Shown: positions 35,601-41,662 of the stretch, piece after piece
Numbering within the stretch: position 1 is the first letter of the stretch
How the letters are laid out: every line of letters begins with the position of its first letter
NCBI GenBank assembly: GCA_005784505.1
Contig: VCAZ01000048.1
Location: forward strand, 989,261 to 1,053,260
Source of the DNA: Bagarius yarrelli
Taxonomy: Eukaryota > Chordata > Actinopteri > Siluriformes > Sisoridae
Length of the DNA: 64,000 nucleotides
Reading direction: 5' to 3'
Notes under the pieces: generated by a model
Told to the model about the DNA's origin: nothing
Database searches by the model: none
Seen by the model: the letters and a program-made list of their open reading frames with translations, nothing else
Translations under genes and position numbers: made by a program

Positions 35601-38523
35601 ACTTGATGTTAATGTGTCTGAGAGTTTAACACAGGATATTCACCTCAGCATTGTTGCATTCTTACAAATATTTAGTAAAGGGACGTTTTTGGTATGTTTA
35701 AACATTAATGCTGAACTTAAGGGTGGGCTCCGGAATCCATAAACTAGTTTCTTGTATTTACATACAATTGCTTATTACTTTCAGCTGTAGGGTAACCCGG
35801 GGCAGAGGCGCCTTTCATTTTACTTTGTTTTAAACCACTAGATGGCATAAAAACCTGAATGTAACATTTGTTTATACATCTAGTTTTCATTTGCACGTAA
35901 AGATTGAATCAAGAACAAAAGAACTATTTTGATCTAAAATGTGATGTTTTTATGTGACATTTTTGAAATTTTGTTTTTCGGGGCAGGTACACGTTTGTCC
36001 GTTAATGGAAAACGAGTAGAAGTATGATATTTTATGATATTGATATCTAACATAACAAAGTGGTATCAACTAGCCATCCCTAGTCTTCAGATAGTTATGC
36101 TTGTTTACACAGAAGTTTTAGTCATGTCACCACCAAACCACTAAATACATAAACAGGAGATTTTGCGCACCAAGTTTAAATCATTTATTTAGCAAACTGA
36201 TTTTAACCTTTTTTTTTTATTTTCCCTAACATTTTAATATTATCGATTTAATATTATCTGTGTGCTCCGCTGCTTACATCTTTATACATAACATAAACAC
36301 ATTTACATTTCTGCCATTGTGGCAGACACCATTATATAGAGCAAATTACATTTCTCATTTTTTAAAATCCAATTGAGCAATTGAGGGTTTGGGGCCTTGC
36401 TCAGGAGCCCAGCGGTAGCAGATTAATGGTCCTGGGAATTAAACCCCCATATTTTGATCAGCAGTCCAACACCTTTACCACTGATTTATTACTTAATCTC
36501 TAGCAAGTAGTAGTTTTCAGTTGTGTTCTATTTCTATTTTTTTTATTTTGTTGTGAATGAATTGGTGTTCTGCACACCAGATTTTTAAATTCAGATCATG
36601 TCTTGGTAGTCTGTTGGAAACTGGTGGTTCTATTGCCAACTATCATGTGACATTATTTAGTTTGTGCTTAAGCACTCCAGTGAACACTTAGATCATAAAT
36701 TATGCCACACATTATTTTAAGGCTAATGACTTGTTAAAAGAAACAAGTTGATTGTAATTATTGCCACTCAGTGTATTATAGAGTCGTATTGTTAATTATT
36801 TTTGAGCAGTTTATGAGTAGAAAGTAAACACTAAATTTTGGCAGGCATAAGTGACTGGCTTAGACTATATAAATGTTCTCCATATAATTACTAATAGGGG
36901 AGATTAGATATTGAGTATGTCAGCGAAACAGCCAGATTTTATCATTATATGAGCCATCAGTCTCCAAAGTCCAACTCTTATCTGTACATCCAGATAAACA
37001 TGATTGTCTACCCCACAGCAGAAGAGCCTGGACTCACTCGAGACAATAATACAGCTAGTTACTAAATTCTAACAAATCATATTCTATATTCAGACACATG
37101 ATACAGATTTCATAAGTCCTTTTTCTTACTAAAGTTCGTAATGCCTCATGACTAAGTCAGTCTCTCTGCCGCAGCCACGCACTGTTTCCCGTATGTGAAG
37201 AAGCGGATAGCGGTGATGTATCAGCACCACACAGACCTGAACCCCATCGAGGTGGCTATCGATGAGATGAGTAAGAAAGTAGCTGAGCTGCGGCAGCTGT
37301 GTGCCTCTAGTGAAGTGGACATGATCAAACTCCAGCTCAAACTACAGGGCAGCATCAGTGTCCAGGTAGACATTCCAGTCCAGCCACCAATAAACCACCA
37401 TCAGTGTGAAGATAATGAACTAACCTGCTGTCTCTGCGTTAGGTGAATGCTGGCCCACTGGCCTATGCTAGAGCTTTTCTGGATGATACCACATCTAAGA
37501 AATATCCTGACAACAAAGTCAAACAGCTCAAAGAGGTGTTCAGGTAAGTGTAGGCTATGTTATGTGTGAGGGTCTGTACTAAATCAACAGGGTCTGTACT
37601 AAATAATGCGGTTTGTGTCGTGGGGCATGCAGGCAGTTTGTGGAAGCATGCGGTCACGGGCTGGGCATTAATGAGAGGCTCATCAAAGAGGACCAGCAGG
37701 AGTATCATGATGAAATGAAGGCCAACTACCGAGACCTCACCCGGGAACTTTCGGCAATTATGCATGAGACGGTAAGATATATAAAAACACAAGCACCACA
37801 CACAGACGTTTGTGCTGCGTTAGCTGGTGGTAGCCCAAAGATTAGCTACAGATGTGCTTACAGCATACATTAAAAAAAAAGTGCTTATTTGTCACATATA
37901 CTCTACAGCACAGTGAAATCTGTTTCTACACATATCCCAGCTTAGAAAGTTGGGGTCAGAACACAGCAGTGGCAGCTCGGTAGTTAAGGAAGATTGTAGG
38001 TTCAATTCCCAGCATTACCAAACTGCCATACTGGGCCCCTGAGCAAGGCTCCCAACTTCTCAAATGGATAACATCAATGGGATAAATATAAGTCCCTCTG
38101 GATAAGAGCATGTGGTGGGAATGAAACCCCTGATCTTCCGTTCAAACCACCAGTCCAACAATTTAACCACTGAGCCACCACTTCTTACTTATTTTATTAA
38201 TGCCCTACTTTAACACATAAACGTATGGCAGAACAATCGTGACTATATCTAACATTATCTTGTCTTTTTCCCCTCCTCTGCATTCATGACCAGATCGGAT
38301 GGTAACACATGTCTAAATTTCCTACTCCATATTCCAGCAGCCTTTTGAATTCTGGAATCTTCTTAATCCAGATGTTTCTCTCATTCTGTGTTTGTAGATC
38401 TCTCCTGTGGAGGATGTCATGAAGAGTCCCCTCCCTGACTCTCTTCACATCTTTAATGCCATCAGTGGCACTCCCACCACAGCCAGCATCCAGGGCATAC
38501 CCACTTCCTCATCTGTGGTCTGA
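3012..38523 (+). CDS. dock9: dock9, dedicator of cytokinesis 9 (zizimin-1); 5'-partial, 51 exons
   Basis: DOCK9 is a cytoplasmic, membrane-recruited guanine-nucleotide exchange factor that activates Cdc42 through its DHR-2 domain. The 51 exons listed in the block entries below chain without a phase break (6009 nt, 2002 codons plus stop) and end at TGA 38521-38523. Domain order is N-terminal segment, PH, linker, DHR-1/C2, armadillo-like helices, Ser-rich linker, helices, DHR-2. Human DOCK9 is about 2069 residues, so roughly 80 N-terminal codons lie left of the window. Long blocks match my recollection of human DOCK9 rather than DOCK10 or DOCK11, and slc15a1 and stk24 follow, as in human 13q32. 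The protein ends in SSSVV as in human DOCK9, a possible PDZ ligand. All junctions are GT-AG except one GC-AG. Whether this is a teleost a or b duplicate cannot be told from one locus. Confidence 0.97.
4486..6307 (+). other. dock9: dock9 intron with Tc1-like scrap
   Basis: This intron holds a (TA)n microsatellite (about 5178-5201) and a GGGGCCCC-flanked AT-rich piece near 5512-5630 that may be another hAT-like fragment. A decayed Tc1-like 3' fragment lies at 5755-5962. Nothing else is supported. Confidence 0.5.
5755..5962 (+). mobile_element. decayed Tc1-like transposon fragment
   Basis: CAGCATGACAATGCATTTGT followed by GCACAAAGCC, and later GACTAAATCTGGAATAGGCT, match the region around the second catalytic Asp and the 3' end of a fish Tc1-like family. 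The reading frame is destroyed. Confidence 0.45.
6308..10344 (+). CDS. dock9: dock9 exons: pleckstrin-homology domain
   Basis: Exons are 6308-6403, 7197-7331 and 10170-10344. They encode KQGWLYKGNMNSAIS, then SFKRRYFHL with the LGDGSYNLNFYKDEK strands, then the closing helix with EMEEWI. This is the standard PH order: a GWLYKG first strand, a basic K-x-R-R-Y/F-F phosphoinositide-facing stretch, and a C-terminal helix holding the invariant Trp. In DOCK9 this domain supports membrane targeting. The last exon ends in phase 1 and is completed by the next. Confidence 0.95.
7332..10169 (+). other. dock9: dock9 intron with Tc1 relic
   Basis: A 2.8-kb intron inside the PH-domain coding region. Apart from the Tc1-like relic (8860-9450) it is AT-rich with no supported feature. 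Confidence 0.5.
8860..9450 (+). pseudogene. Tc1/mariner-like transposase relic
   Basis: Conceptual reading shows the N-terminal helix-turn-helix portion (GSKKVSKDFEISHSTAHKIV), the PRSGPPNKFTPRADHKML linker, VKVSTIRKRLHKFNFHGR and the first catalytic region (FWPDESK). Multiple frameshifts and stops are present. The 3' end is missing: after the TPTVKHGDGPG-like region the similarity fades. It is an inactive fossil. Confidence 0.75.
10491..10655 (+). mobile_element. tRNA-derived SINE, family A
   Basis: A tRNA-like head with box A (TGGTAGCTCAGTGGTTAAG) and box B (GTTCAATTCC) is followed by the family body GGGGCCCCTGAGCAAGGCCC and CAATGTAAGTTGCTGC. The same family recurs through the window in both orientations. 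Confidence 0.7.
10847..14676 (+). CDS. dock9: dock9 exons: PH to DHR-1 linker
   Basis: Exons are 10847-10899, 11663-11737, 11831-11971, 12062-12265, 12889-13011, 13296-13378, 13895-14017 and 14597-14676. The first is a short Ser/Thr-rich, acidic piece (DDELGKTDSSSG) that differs from human, where this region is longer. The following exons are strongly conserved (FGKRILVKCNDLSFNLQ, VEPFFVTLSLFD, GQYRMPFAWAAR, ARFSAIYRQDSNKLS). Exon 12889-13011 lies only about 50 bases after a long (TA)n tract. The PEKMAKLPVILGNLD stretch leads directly into DHR-1. Confidence 0.94.
11217..11345. repeat. (TA)n microsatellite with duplicated flanking motif
   Basis: A (TA)n run is followed by CCATGTTGTACTCATGTAAA, a second short (TA)n, and the same motif again continuing into GCCCAAATGTTC. 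A related copy lies at about 57255. Confidence 0.7.
12756..12836. repeat. (TA)n microsatellite
   Basis: A nearly pure TA tract interrupted once (ATATTATA). It ends about 50 bases before the acceptor of dock9 exon 12889-13011. Confidence 0.9.
14205..14405 (+). mobile_element. SINE, family B
   Basis: The head CAGTGGTGGCTCAAATGGTTAAG and box-B-like TTCAAACCCC are followed by the diagnostic body CCAGGGGCGCTGTATCATAG and CTGACCCTGCGCTCTGAC. The second copy at 26823 shares this body. Confidence 0.65.
14798..16640 (+). CDS. dock9: dock9 exons: DHR-1 (C2-like) domain
   Basis: Exons are 14798-14985, 15082-15147, 15240-15332, 15433-15556 and 16522-16640. Recognisable DHR-1 segments are NHLYVYPRQLKYDSQKTFAK, RNIAVCVEF, CIYGRPGG, LPTQLNEKHHLLFTFFH and VGYAWLPLLKDGR. 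DHR-1 is a C2-type lipid-interacting domain in DOCK proteins. Exon 15082-15147 ends at AAG/GCAAGA, a GC rather than GT donor (see findings). Confidence 0.95.
15557..16521 (+). other. dock9: dock9 intron, no feature seen
   Basis: AT-rich intronic sequence with A-rich runs (about 16174-16198). No repeat family or exon recognised. Confidence 0.5.
16773..22947 (+). CDS. dock9: dock9 exons: central armadillo-like helical region
   Basis: Exons are 16773-16862, 16984-17073, 18111-18226, 18645-18714, 18881-19003, 19871-19942, 20410-20556, 20695-20778, 20958-21069, 22570-22748 and 22831-22947. They encode conserved helices including KWVDGGKP, STHLVSTVYTQDQHLHNFF, HVMINFLPTILNQLF, TVHEELAKAM, NHSLAVFIKRCFTFMDRGF, NHEHYIPLNLPMPFGKGR and DYSLTDDFCKNHFLVGLLL. 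The first exon has an AGCAG acceptor, so its start could also be 16776. A candidate 39-nt optional exon lies between the ninth and tenth exons. Confidence 0.94.
17074..18110 (+). other. dock9: dock9 intron, no feature seen
   Basis: The open frame over 17749-18072 shows no family resemblance and has no splice context. No repeat was recognised. Confidence 0.5.
19199..19276. repeat. (TA)n microsatellite
   Basis: About 38 TA units in the intron after exon 18881-19003. A second shorter tract occurs at about 19388-19418. Confidence 0.9.
20028..20362 (+). mobile_element. full-length tRNA-derived SINE, family C
   Basis: The head GGTGGCTTAGTGGTTAGCAC (box A) and GGTTCGATTT (box B) lead into the conserved body: GTTTGCGTGTTCTCCTCGTG, GGGTACTCCAGTGTCCTCCC, GTTGATTGGTGACTCTAAAT and GTGATGGACTGGCGACCTGT. 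It ends in a (GAATGAAT)n-type tail. A partial reverse copy lies at 44878-45037. Confidence 0.85.
21429..21467 (+). CDS. dock9: candidate 39-nt optional dock9 exon
   Basis: The piece is preceded by a pyrimidine-rich stretch ending CTCATCAG and followed by GTAGGTAAGG. Its phase is 1 in and 1 out, matching the flanking exons (20958-21069 ends phase 1; 22570-22748 begins phase 1). Inclusion would insert 13 in-frame residues (APYYSMESQSALD, after a shared E) just before the conserved LQLDYSLTD. No in-frame stop. A second GTAAGG donor lies four bases further and would break the frame. The coding role is inferred from splice signals and phase only. Confidence 0.6.
   Translation, partial: KLPTTVWSLSLP
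21830..22185 (-). mobile_element. SINE family A (minus) interrupted by a hAT-like element
   Basis: The SINE halves are about 21840-21887 (TACAACTGAGAAATTGGGGG) and 22074-22185 (GGTGCTGGGAATCAAACTCA). They are split by the 186-bp insertion annotated separately. Confidence 0.7.
21888..22073. mobile_element. 186-bp hAT-like MITE, family H1
   Basis: Inverted ends are CAGAGGTGCC (left) and GGCACCCCTG (right), flanked by an imperfect 8-bp duplication, GTTAAGGG/ATTGAGGG (6 of 8). The insertion splits a SINE, so both boundaries are certain to within a few bases. A related copy lies at 46278-46626 in the opposite orientation. Confidence 0.75.
22190..22477. mobile_element. Tc1-like MITE with TA ends
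   Basis: The left end TACAGTCACCTTCAGAATTA is inverted at the right end as TAATTCTGAAGTTAACTGTA. The element is about 288 bp, non-coding, and shows the TA target-site ends typical of Tc1/mariner. Confidence 0.7.
23043..26145 (+). CDS. dock9: dock9 exons: Ser-rich variable linker
   Basis: Exons are 23043-23154, 24315-24445 and 26031-26145. They carry the recognisable DSRCSLISTDSGNSLPERS block and RCDKLEQSEVKNLLMCFLH. In human DOCK9 this region (SLISTDSGNSLPERN...) is a Ser-rich, poorly conserved loop between helical blocks. Junction phases are 0/1, 1/0 and 0/1. The third exon has a TAGCAG acceptor, so three bases are ambiguous (start 26028 or 26031); 26031 gives the same local length as human. 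Confidence 0.92.
23345..23960 (+). pseudogene. non-LTR retrotransposon 3' fragment (reverse-transcriptase C-terminal region)
   Basis: Reading gives VRPAMMYGLETVALRERQ, LEVAELKMLRFSLGVTRLDR and REARLRWFGHVQRRDSEYIG, then RRQR...RPTRGYMDVI-like pieces. This is the characteristic end of the RT-encoding ORF in a widespread fish non-LTR family. It is 5'-truncated and frame-broken after about 23798. It contains three tandem copies of a 36-bp unit (23465-23572). Confidence 0.8.
25157..25321 (+). CDS. dock9: candidate 165-nt symmetric optional dock9 exon
   Basis: An ORF with coding-like composition (noticeably richer in G+C than the surrounding AT-rich intron) sits in the 1.6-kb intron between exons ending 24445 and starting 26031, both phase 0. 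The acceptor would be ATCAAG (ending 25156; AAGAAG allows 25159), preceded by a pyrimidine-rich stretch. The donor would be CAA/GTATTA at 25322. The 55 codons include EHFVRRYSTSMLGSFLENEE and are in frame with both neighbours, so inclusion keeps the reading frame. The open frame itself runs 25103-25357 to a TGA. I do not recognise the peptide from mammalian DOCK proteins. The donor is weak. Confidence 0.42.
26288..30605 (+). CDS. dock9: dock9 exons: helical region before DHR-2
   Basis: Exons are 26288-26354, 27216-27263, 28288-28418, 29667-29782, 29893-30030, 30216-30398 and 30492-30605. Conserved segments are FTYWNKASSGDLMDFF, FKYMGKRYIAR, KSQTLPVSRSRAGMMHARLQ, HSDADVLNQSLLEANIS, GHNPLMKKVF, YEILKCCNSKLGSIRS and VSQLIADVIGIGGMRFQQSL. 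Phases chain 1/0/2... through to phase 0 at 30605. The acceptor of 29667 is almost a pure (GT)n tract, unusual for a polypyrimidine stretch. Confidence 0.94.
26671..26822 (+). mobile_element. SINE family A, 5'-damaged copy
   Basis: The head is degenerate (AAGTGGTAACACAGTGGTAA). The body GCAAGGCCCTTAACCTCCAA and tail ATGTAAGTCGCTCGGGATAA are clear. It abuts the family B copy that follows. Confidence 0.65.
26823..27072 (+). mobile_element. SINE family B copy
   Basis: GGGTGCCTCAAATGGTTAAG, then GAGCAAGACCCTTAACCCTT, CCAGGGGCGCTGTATCATAG and the tail TACACGTACCTTACACAATG. It is more complete at the 3' end than the 14205 copy. Confidence 0.7.
28419..29666 (+). other. dock9: dock9 intron: (CAT)n runs and dispersed repeat
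   Basis: Two ATC/CAT trinucleotide runs (about 28468-28491 and 28507-28525) sit just after exon 28288-28418. A dispersed repeat follows at about 28905-29400. The last 30 bases before the next exon are (GT)n. Confidence 0.55.
28905..29400. repeat. dispersed repeat, fish 3'-tail type
   Basis: CAAATTCAAGTTCATTTATTTATAAGGCACATTTAAAAACAG-like sequence followed by CCAAAGTGCTGTACATCCAA and AAGCGGGAGGTTTATCCATA. This composition, including the ATAATA run, is a common dispersed repeat in fish introns; it is probably derived from a non-LTR element. Confidence 0.55.
30754..38523 (+). CDS. dock9: dock9 exons: DHR-2 (DOCKER) catalytic domain and C-terminus
   Basis: Exons are 30754-30969, 31075-31132, 31630-31736, 32348-32470, 32863-32976, 35140-35286, 35377-35587, 37175-37365, 37443-37543, 37633-37771 and 38398-38523. 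Lobe A begins with TKRIRTVLMATAQMKEHERD and [20 protein letters not shown]. Later lobes show FEDEDGKEYIYKEP, DSKYAYIQVTHV, HCFPYVKKR, HHTDLNPIEVAIDEM and the alpha-10 nucleotide-sensor segment LQGSISVQVNAGPLAYARAF, whose sensor Val discharges nucleotide and Mg in DOCK9. All signature residues I can check are intact, so exchange activity toward Cdc42 is expected. The last exon encodes LHIFNAISGTPTT and the SSSVV tail. Confidence 0.95.
31186..31562. mobile_element. probable hAT-type nonautonomous element
   Basis: The left end GGGATGCACAGAGATACCGA is mirrored by TTGCATCCC at the right, the end sequence of a frequent hAT family. It contains an 11-bp tandem repeat (TGAGCACTGAG, five copies, 31287-31343). 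It sits in a 497-bp intron of the DHR-2 region. Confidence 0.45.
31737..32347 (+). other. dock9: dock9 intron, no feature seen
   Basis: AT-rich intron between DHR-2 exons; no repeat or exon recognised. Confidence 0.5.
32668..32763. mobile_element. short palindromic MITE, family M1
   Basis: GGTATCAAAAGTTTCGAG (32671-32688) is inverted as CTCGAAACTTTTTGATAC (32743-32760). The interior reads GCTGCCATCTGTTGGTG. A decayed relative lies at 39650-39740 in the other orientation. Confidence 0.7.
33344..33349 (+). CDS. dock9: candidate 6-nt dock9 microexon (Ala-Ala)
   Basis: The six bases GCAGCG are bounded by a textbook acceptor (branch-like TTGATTAAT, pyrimidine tract, CCTAAAG) and a perfect GTAAGT donor. 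They sit in the 2.1-kb intron between exons ending 32976 and beginning 35140, both phase 0. Inclusion adds Ala-Ala between GQ and GFFEDEDG. Canonical human DOCK9, as I recall it, has an insert beginning AAQYQF at exactly this point. No separate exon for the rest of that insert was seen. Confidence 0.5.
34094..34296 (-). mobile_element. SINE family A, near-complete, minus orientation
   Basis: ATTTGGCAGACGCCCTTATC, GAGCGACTTACAACATTCC, GGGTTAAGGGCCTTGCTCAG and the reversed box B GGAATCGAGCC are all well preserved, then ACCATGAGCCACCACTTCCC. One of the least diverged copies in the window. Confidence 0.85.
34385..34575 (+). mobile_element. SINE family A, plus orientation
   Basis: TAGCTTAGTGGTAAAGATGT (box A), GTGGGTTCGATTTCCAGGAC (box B), CCCCTGAGCAAGACCCTGAA and GTAAGTCGCTCTGGATAAAA. 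Inserted about 90 bp from the opposite-strand copy, both inside the same hAT-like element. Confidence 0.8.
35588..37174 (+). other. dock9: dock9 intron with one SINE
   Basis: It contains an old minus-strand SINE family A copy (about 36298-36495; CCTTGCTCAGGAGCCCAG). The remainder is AT-rich with no supported feature. Confidence 0.55.
37965..38190. mobile_element. two head-to-head SINE family A fragments
   Basis: A plus-strand copy (GCAGTGGCAGCTCGGTAGTT to AGTCCCTCTGGATAAGAGCA, about 37968-38112) runs into a minus-strand head (TGAAACCCCTGATCTTCCG to GAGCCACCACTTCTT, about 38118-38189). Confidence 0.65.
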
Positions 38524-39345
38524 GCTTCACCCTGCACTCAGCTTCATCCTGCAACCTTTCACATCAGCCCCATGACACAACTCCAAACGGCAAAATGCTG
38601 TCCTCTGTCAATGTTCTCCTCTATCTGTCTCTCCAGTTTTTTTTTTTTAAAACCCAGTGGACAATTTCAGGAGTGTTCCTGTTAATGACTTGAGTATCAA
38701 TGGATGAGCGATTCGCTGGATTTAGGTAAAGATATTTTTGGAATAATTTTTACAAATTTCGTTTCTATCCCATAAAACTGGGAATCTGAGTTACTGTTTC
38801 CTGTGGAGACTTTTTAAATGTTATATACTCGTCATCTGCCAAGGTTTTTTTTTTTTTTTTTTTTACTGATTTCTTTCTTGCTCTTTCTTTGTCATTTCTA
38901 ACTTAAAACTCTATATGTACAGAATTTCAGTTACAGATGTCTTACAGATGGACTGTGTGGTCTTTTCATTCTGAATTTAGCTTTGCTTTTGTTTTATATG
39001 AAAAATTCTGATAAAATCCACAAACCTAAGCAACACATGGACCCAAATAACTTTATTCTCTCAGATGGAGCTATTTTTAAAGCCATGATATGATGTGTAT
39101 CAATATCTAAACGGAGTGCAATATTGAAGCAAGCTGAGCTCTTGCTGTGTTCGATACACTGTAAACATGGTGTTGATCCTTCTTGCCAAAGAGCGGAGGA
39201 GAGGAGCCAGTGAAGAAGCAGAAATATTTACCACATTAGTGTTCCTTTCAATGTTCATCAGATGTCTTTTTATATTCACAGTAATGGAAAGTCACTGTTC
39301 TACTGTATGTCGAATGTTCTTAATAAATTTCACTATTTTAAAACG
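38524..39345 (+). promoter_or_regulatory. dock9: dock9 3' UTR with poly(A) signal
   Basis: The sequence after the stop is non-coding, with poly-T runs at about 38639-38650 and 38845-38864. A canonical AATAAA lies at 39322-39327 with T/G-rich sequence about 20-35 bases downstream, so cleavage near 39345 is likely. No competing strong signal closer to the stop was noticed. Confidence 0.7.
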
Positions 39346-39397
39346 GTTTCTTTTTTGTTTAAAATAATTTATAAAGCACACCTTTCGGTAAAAAAGT

Positions 39398-39632
39398 CAC
39401 CCAAATGACGAAGGGTTCCCTTTTGAGTCTGGTTCCTCTGAAGATTTCTTCCTCAGACCATCCAAAGGAAGTTTTTTCCTTGCCACAGTCACACCAGGCT
39501 TGCTCATTAGAGATGTTTTTAGGGATGTTTTTGATAACTTTTTGGGTTGTTACTTATATTCTGTGTAAAGCTGCTTTGACACAATATCCATTGTTGAAAG
39601 CGCTATAGAAATAAACCTGAATTGAATTGAAA
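39398..39632 (+). repeat. dispersed repeat, conserved 3' end
   Basis: TTTGAGTCTGGTTCCTCTGA, AGTTTTTTCCTTGCCACAGT and GTAAAGCTGCTTTGACACAA then CGCTATAGAAATAAACCTGA. This is a very common fish repeat ending in a GAATTGAATTG-type tail. Its AATAAA is part of the repeat and should not be taken as a gene signal without evidence. Confidence 0.7.
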
Positions 39633-39649
39633 GTTTAACCTATTAAGCT

Positions 39650-39740
39650 GGAGTATCATAAAGTTTTGAGACCTGCCAACAGATGGCAGCACAAGGCTTC
39701 AGGCTGCATGTCCAGTCACGGGTAGCACAGCCTTGCATGC
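39650..39740. mobile_element. decayed M1-type MITE
   Basis: AGTATCATAAAGTTTTGAGA followed by CCAACAGATGGCAGCACAAG aligns with the reverse complement of the 32668-32763 element. The second inverted arm is unrecognisable. Confidence 0.55.
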
Positions 39741-41192
39741 AGACTTGTGTTGCGTGTGTATAATCTTTTTGATGTGTATATATACATAAACTTTGAGCAT
39801 TGATTTGTTCAAATAACATATTTCCCTCATTGTTAACAACACGCGCCATGAACAAATATAAAATTCATCCACACACAAACATCGTAGAGTTTAATAGCAA
39901 ATTTCTTTTACCAAAAAAGTATACTTTATTGAAGTTTATTAAAGTTTATTTTTATATAAAAATGTAGTTTAAGCATAATTCTTAAGTTGAACTTATGTAC
40001 TGGTTAAAGTAAGCTAGGTGTACTAATTGTTTACTCGTAAGTAGTATTTTAATACTTCTTCAGATTAAATTGGCCTTCAAATGTCTTGGTTTGATTGAAG
40101 TAACTGTAGTATACTCTAACATTTCTAGTTCAGTTCGACTGAGAAAAATTCTGCAATTAAGCCTAAAGATACTTCTTAATGCAAGAAATTGTACATTAAA
40201 GTAAAACTTGTACAACAACTGTTTACTAGTTATGGGTAAGTGTAACAATGTTAAGCTTGCTTTTTATGTAAGTTTATGTCAAGTTTGCGTTTTTATGTAC
40301 TAGTCAGTTTTTAGTTTATCAAAATTAACTTTAAGCTTTGTTTAGGTGTACAACTAGTAATAATATGTACTTTTATGTAAAGTTTTATTTGGTTCTGATT
40401 TATTTATCTGATTTCTATTAAAAAAGTAGACGTATACCAAACCAGGTTATTTAAGTATAATTCTCGTCTGTAAATTCTTGTTTATATCAACCTACAAAAA
40501 GTAAATTCTAAGGAAATTTAGTTGTATACACTTTTTTGTAATCGATGTCTTATTGAAAAGGAAAAACGTTTTATATCTGCATGAACATTGACCCTAAATG
40601 TGTTTGTGTTATTACAGTTCCTGATCATTTATATGCCGTGAACCTCTCTCTGTCTCTCTCTATCTTTCTCTCGCTCTCTTTATCCGTCTTCTTTCTCTGC
40701 CTCTCTTTCTCTCTCTCTCTTTCTCTGCCCCCCCCTTCTTTCTCTCTTTCTCTTTTTCTAACTCTCTCACTCATAATTGGTCTTGGCTAAGTCCTTCTAT
40801 TAAACAACACCCACTAGTTAAAGAAAAAGTTCTATTATATTTTTTGTCCTTCTTTAAAGAAAACTTACCAAACAACTTCCAACAACTCTTTCTACAATAT
40901 CTAAGCAAAATATCATCCTAAACTTGATATAAATTTTATAACCGCTGTCCCTCTGCTCTTCTGCCCTGCCAAAGTGCTTAAAACCAGTGGGTTACTTTTT
41001 TTCCCCCTATAGCACATTTAATTCTTTTTTTTTTAAAATCCACCCATTCTGTAAAATTAATTAGCTGTTTGAAACGAGTACCTGAATGTTTATGTCATTG
41101 CTTATTTAGATGTTCATGTGAAGTAGTGATCAGTATCTCTGTCTATCTCTTTCCCCTTCTCTCTCGCTCTGTCTATCTCTCACACCCTTCAT

Positions 41193-41382
41193 TACATTTA
41201 CATTTCTGACATTTGGCAGATGCCCACATCAAAAACATCTTTCATCATTATATTTATCACATTTTATAAACCGACTGAGCGGTTGATGGTTAAGGGTCTT
41301 GCTTGAGGGTGGCAGCTGTGTGGAGCCAGGAATTGAACCCACAACATTTCAATCAGAATTAACCACTGAGCTACCACTTATT
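41193..41382 (-). mobile_element. SINE family A upstream of slc15a1
   Basis: ACATTTGGCAGATGCCCACA, GGTTAAGGGTCTTGCTTGAG, GCCAGGAATTGAACCCACAA and AACCACTGAGCTACCACTTA. It ends about 150 bases before the candidate start codon. Confidence 0.75.
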
Positions 41383-41529
41383 ACACCCTGTACATGTGCG
41401 TTCAGGTAAAGGGCTCATAAACAGGGCCACAGTCCACTCTAATGAGAAACGGCTCACCTTTACACTGTAGGTTCTGCAGACACACCGGTCTTTTCATTCA
41501 CTGCCACTCAGCAGGTCACACGTACAACC

Positions 41530-41662
41530 ATGCCAGGTAAAATCATCTATTATTGTTCTGCTTCATTGCTTGTATTCGACATATTTGATAGATTGATACT
41601 GATGTAGATCTTTTCTTTACTGACAGAGAAAAGAGAAGAACGATGATAAGAAACCAAAGAAG
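41530..41662 (+). CDS. slc15a1: slc15a1 exons 1-2, N-terminal cytosolic tail (frame problem)
   Basis: ACAACCATGCCAG/GTAAAA at 41530-41536 has a good Kozak context (A at -3) and a plausible donor, phase 1. Exon 2 (41627-41662, 36 nt) is bounded by TGACAG and GTCAGA. It must be read from its first base (RKEKNDDKKPKK) to enter exon 3 correctly. Joining exon 1 instead gives TGA at 41644-41646. Lys/Glu-rich short tails before the conserved GYP segment are typical of fish PepT1. Removing one base from the A/G-rich run of exon 2 would reconcile the frames. An alternative upstream start, ATG TGC GTT CAG/GTAAAG (41394-41405), joins exon 2 in frame but has a weak Kozak and lies just after a SINE. Confidence 0.55.

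Larger units (their letters stand above)
39346..41529. other. dock9-slc15a1 intergenic region
   Basis: Contents are a dispersed repeat (39398-39632), an M1 relic (39650-39740), AT-rich sequence, a CT-rich low-complexity tract (about 40641-40775) and a minus-strand SINE (41193-41382). The last 145 bases before the candidate slc15a1 ATG should contain its promoter and leader; no TATA box was convincing. Confidence 0.5.
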
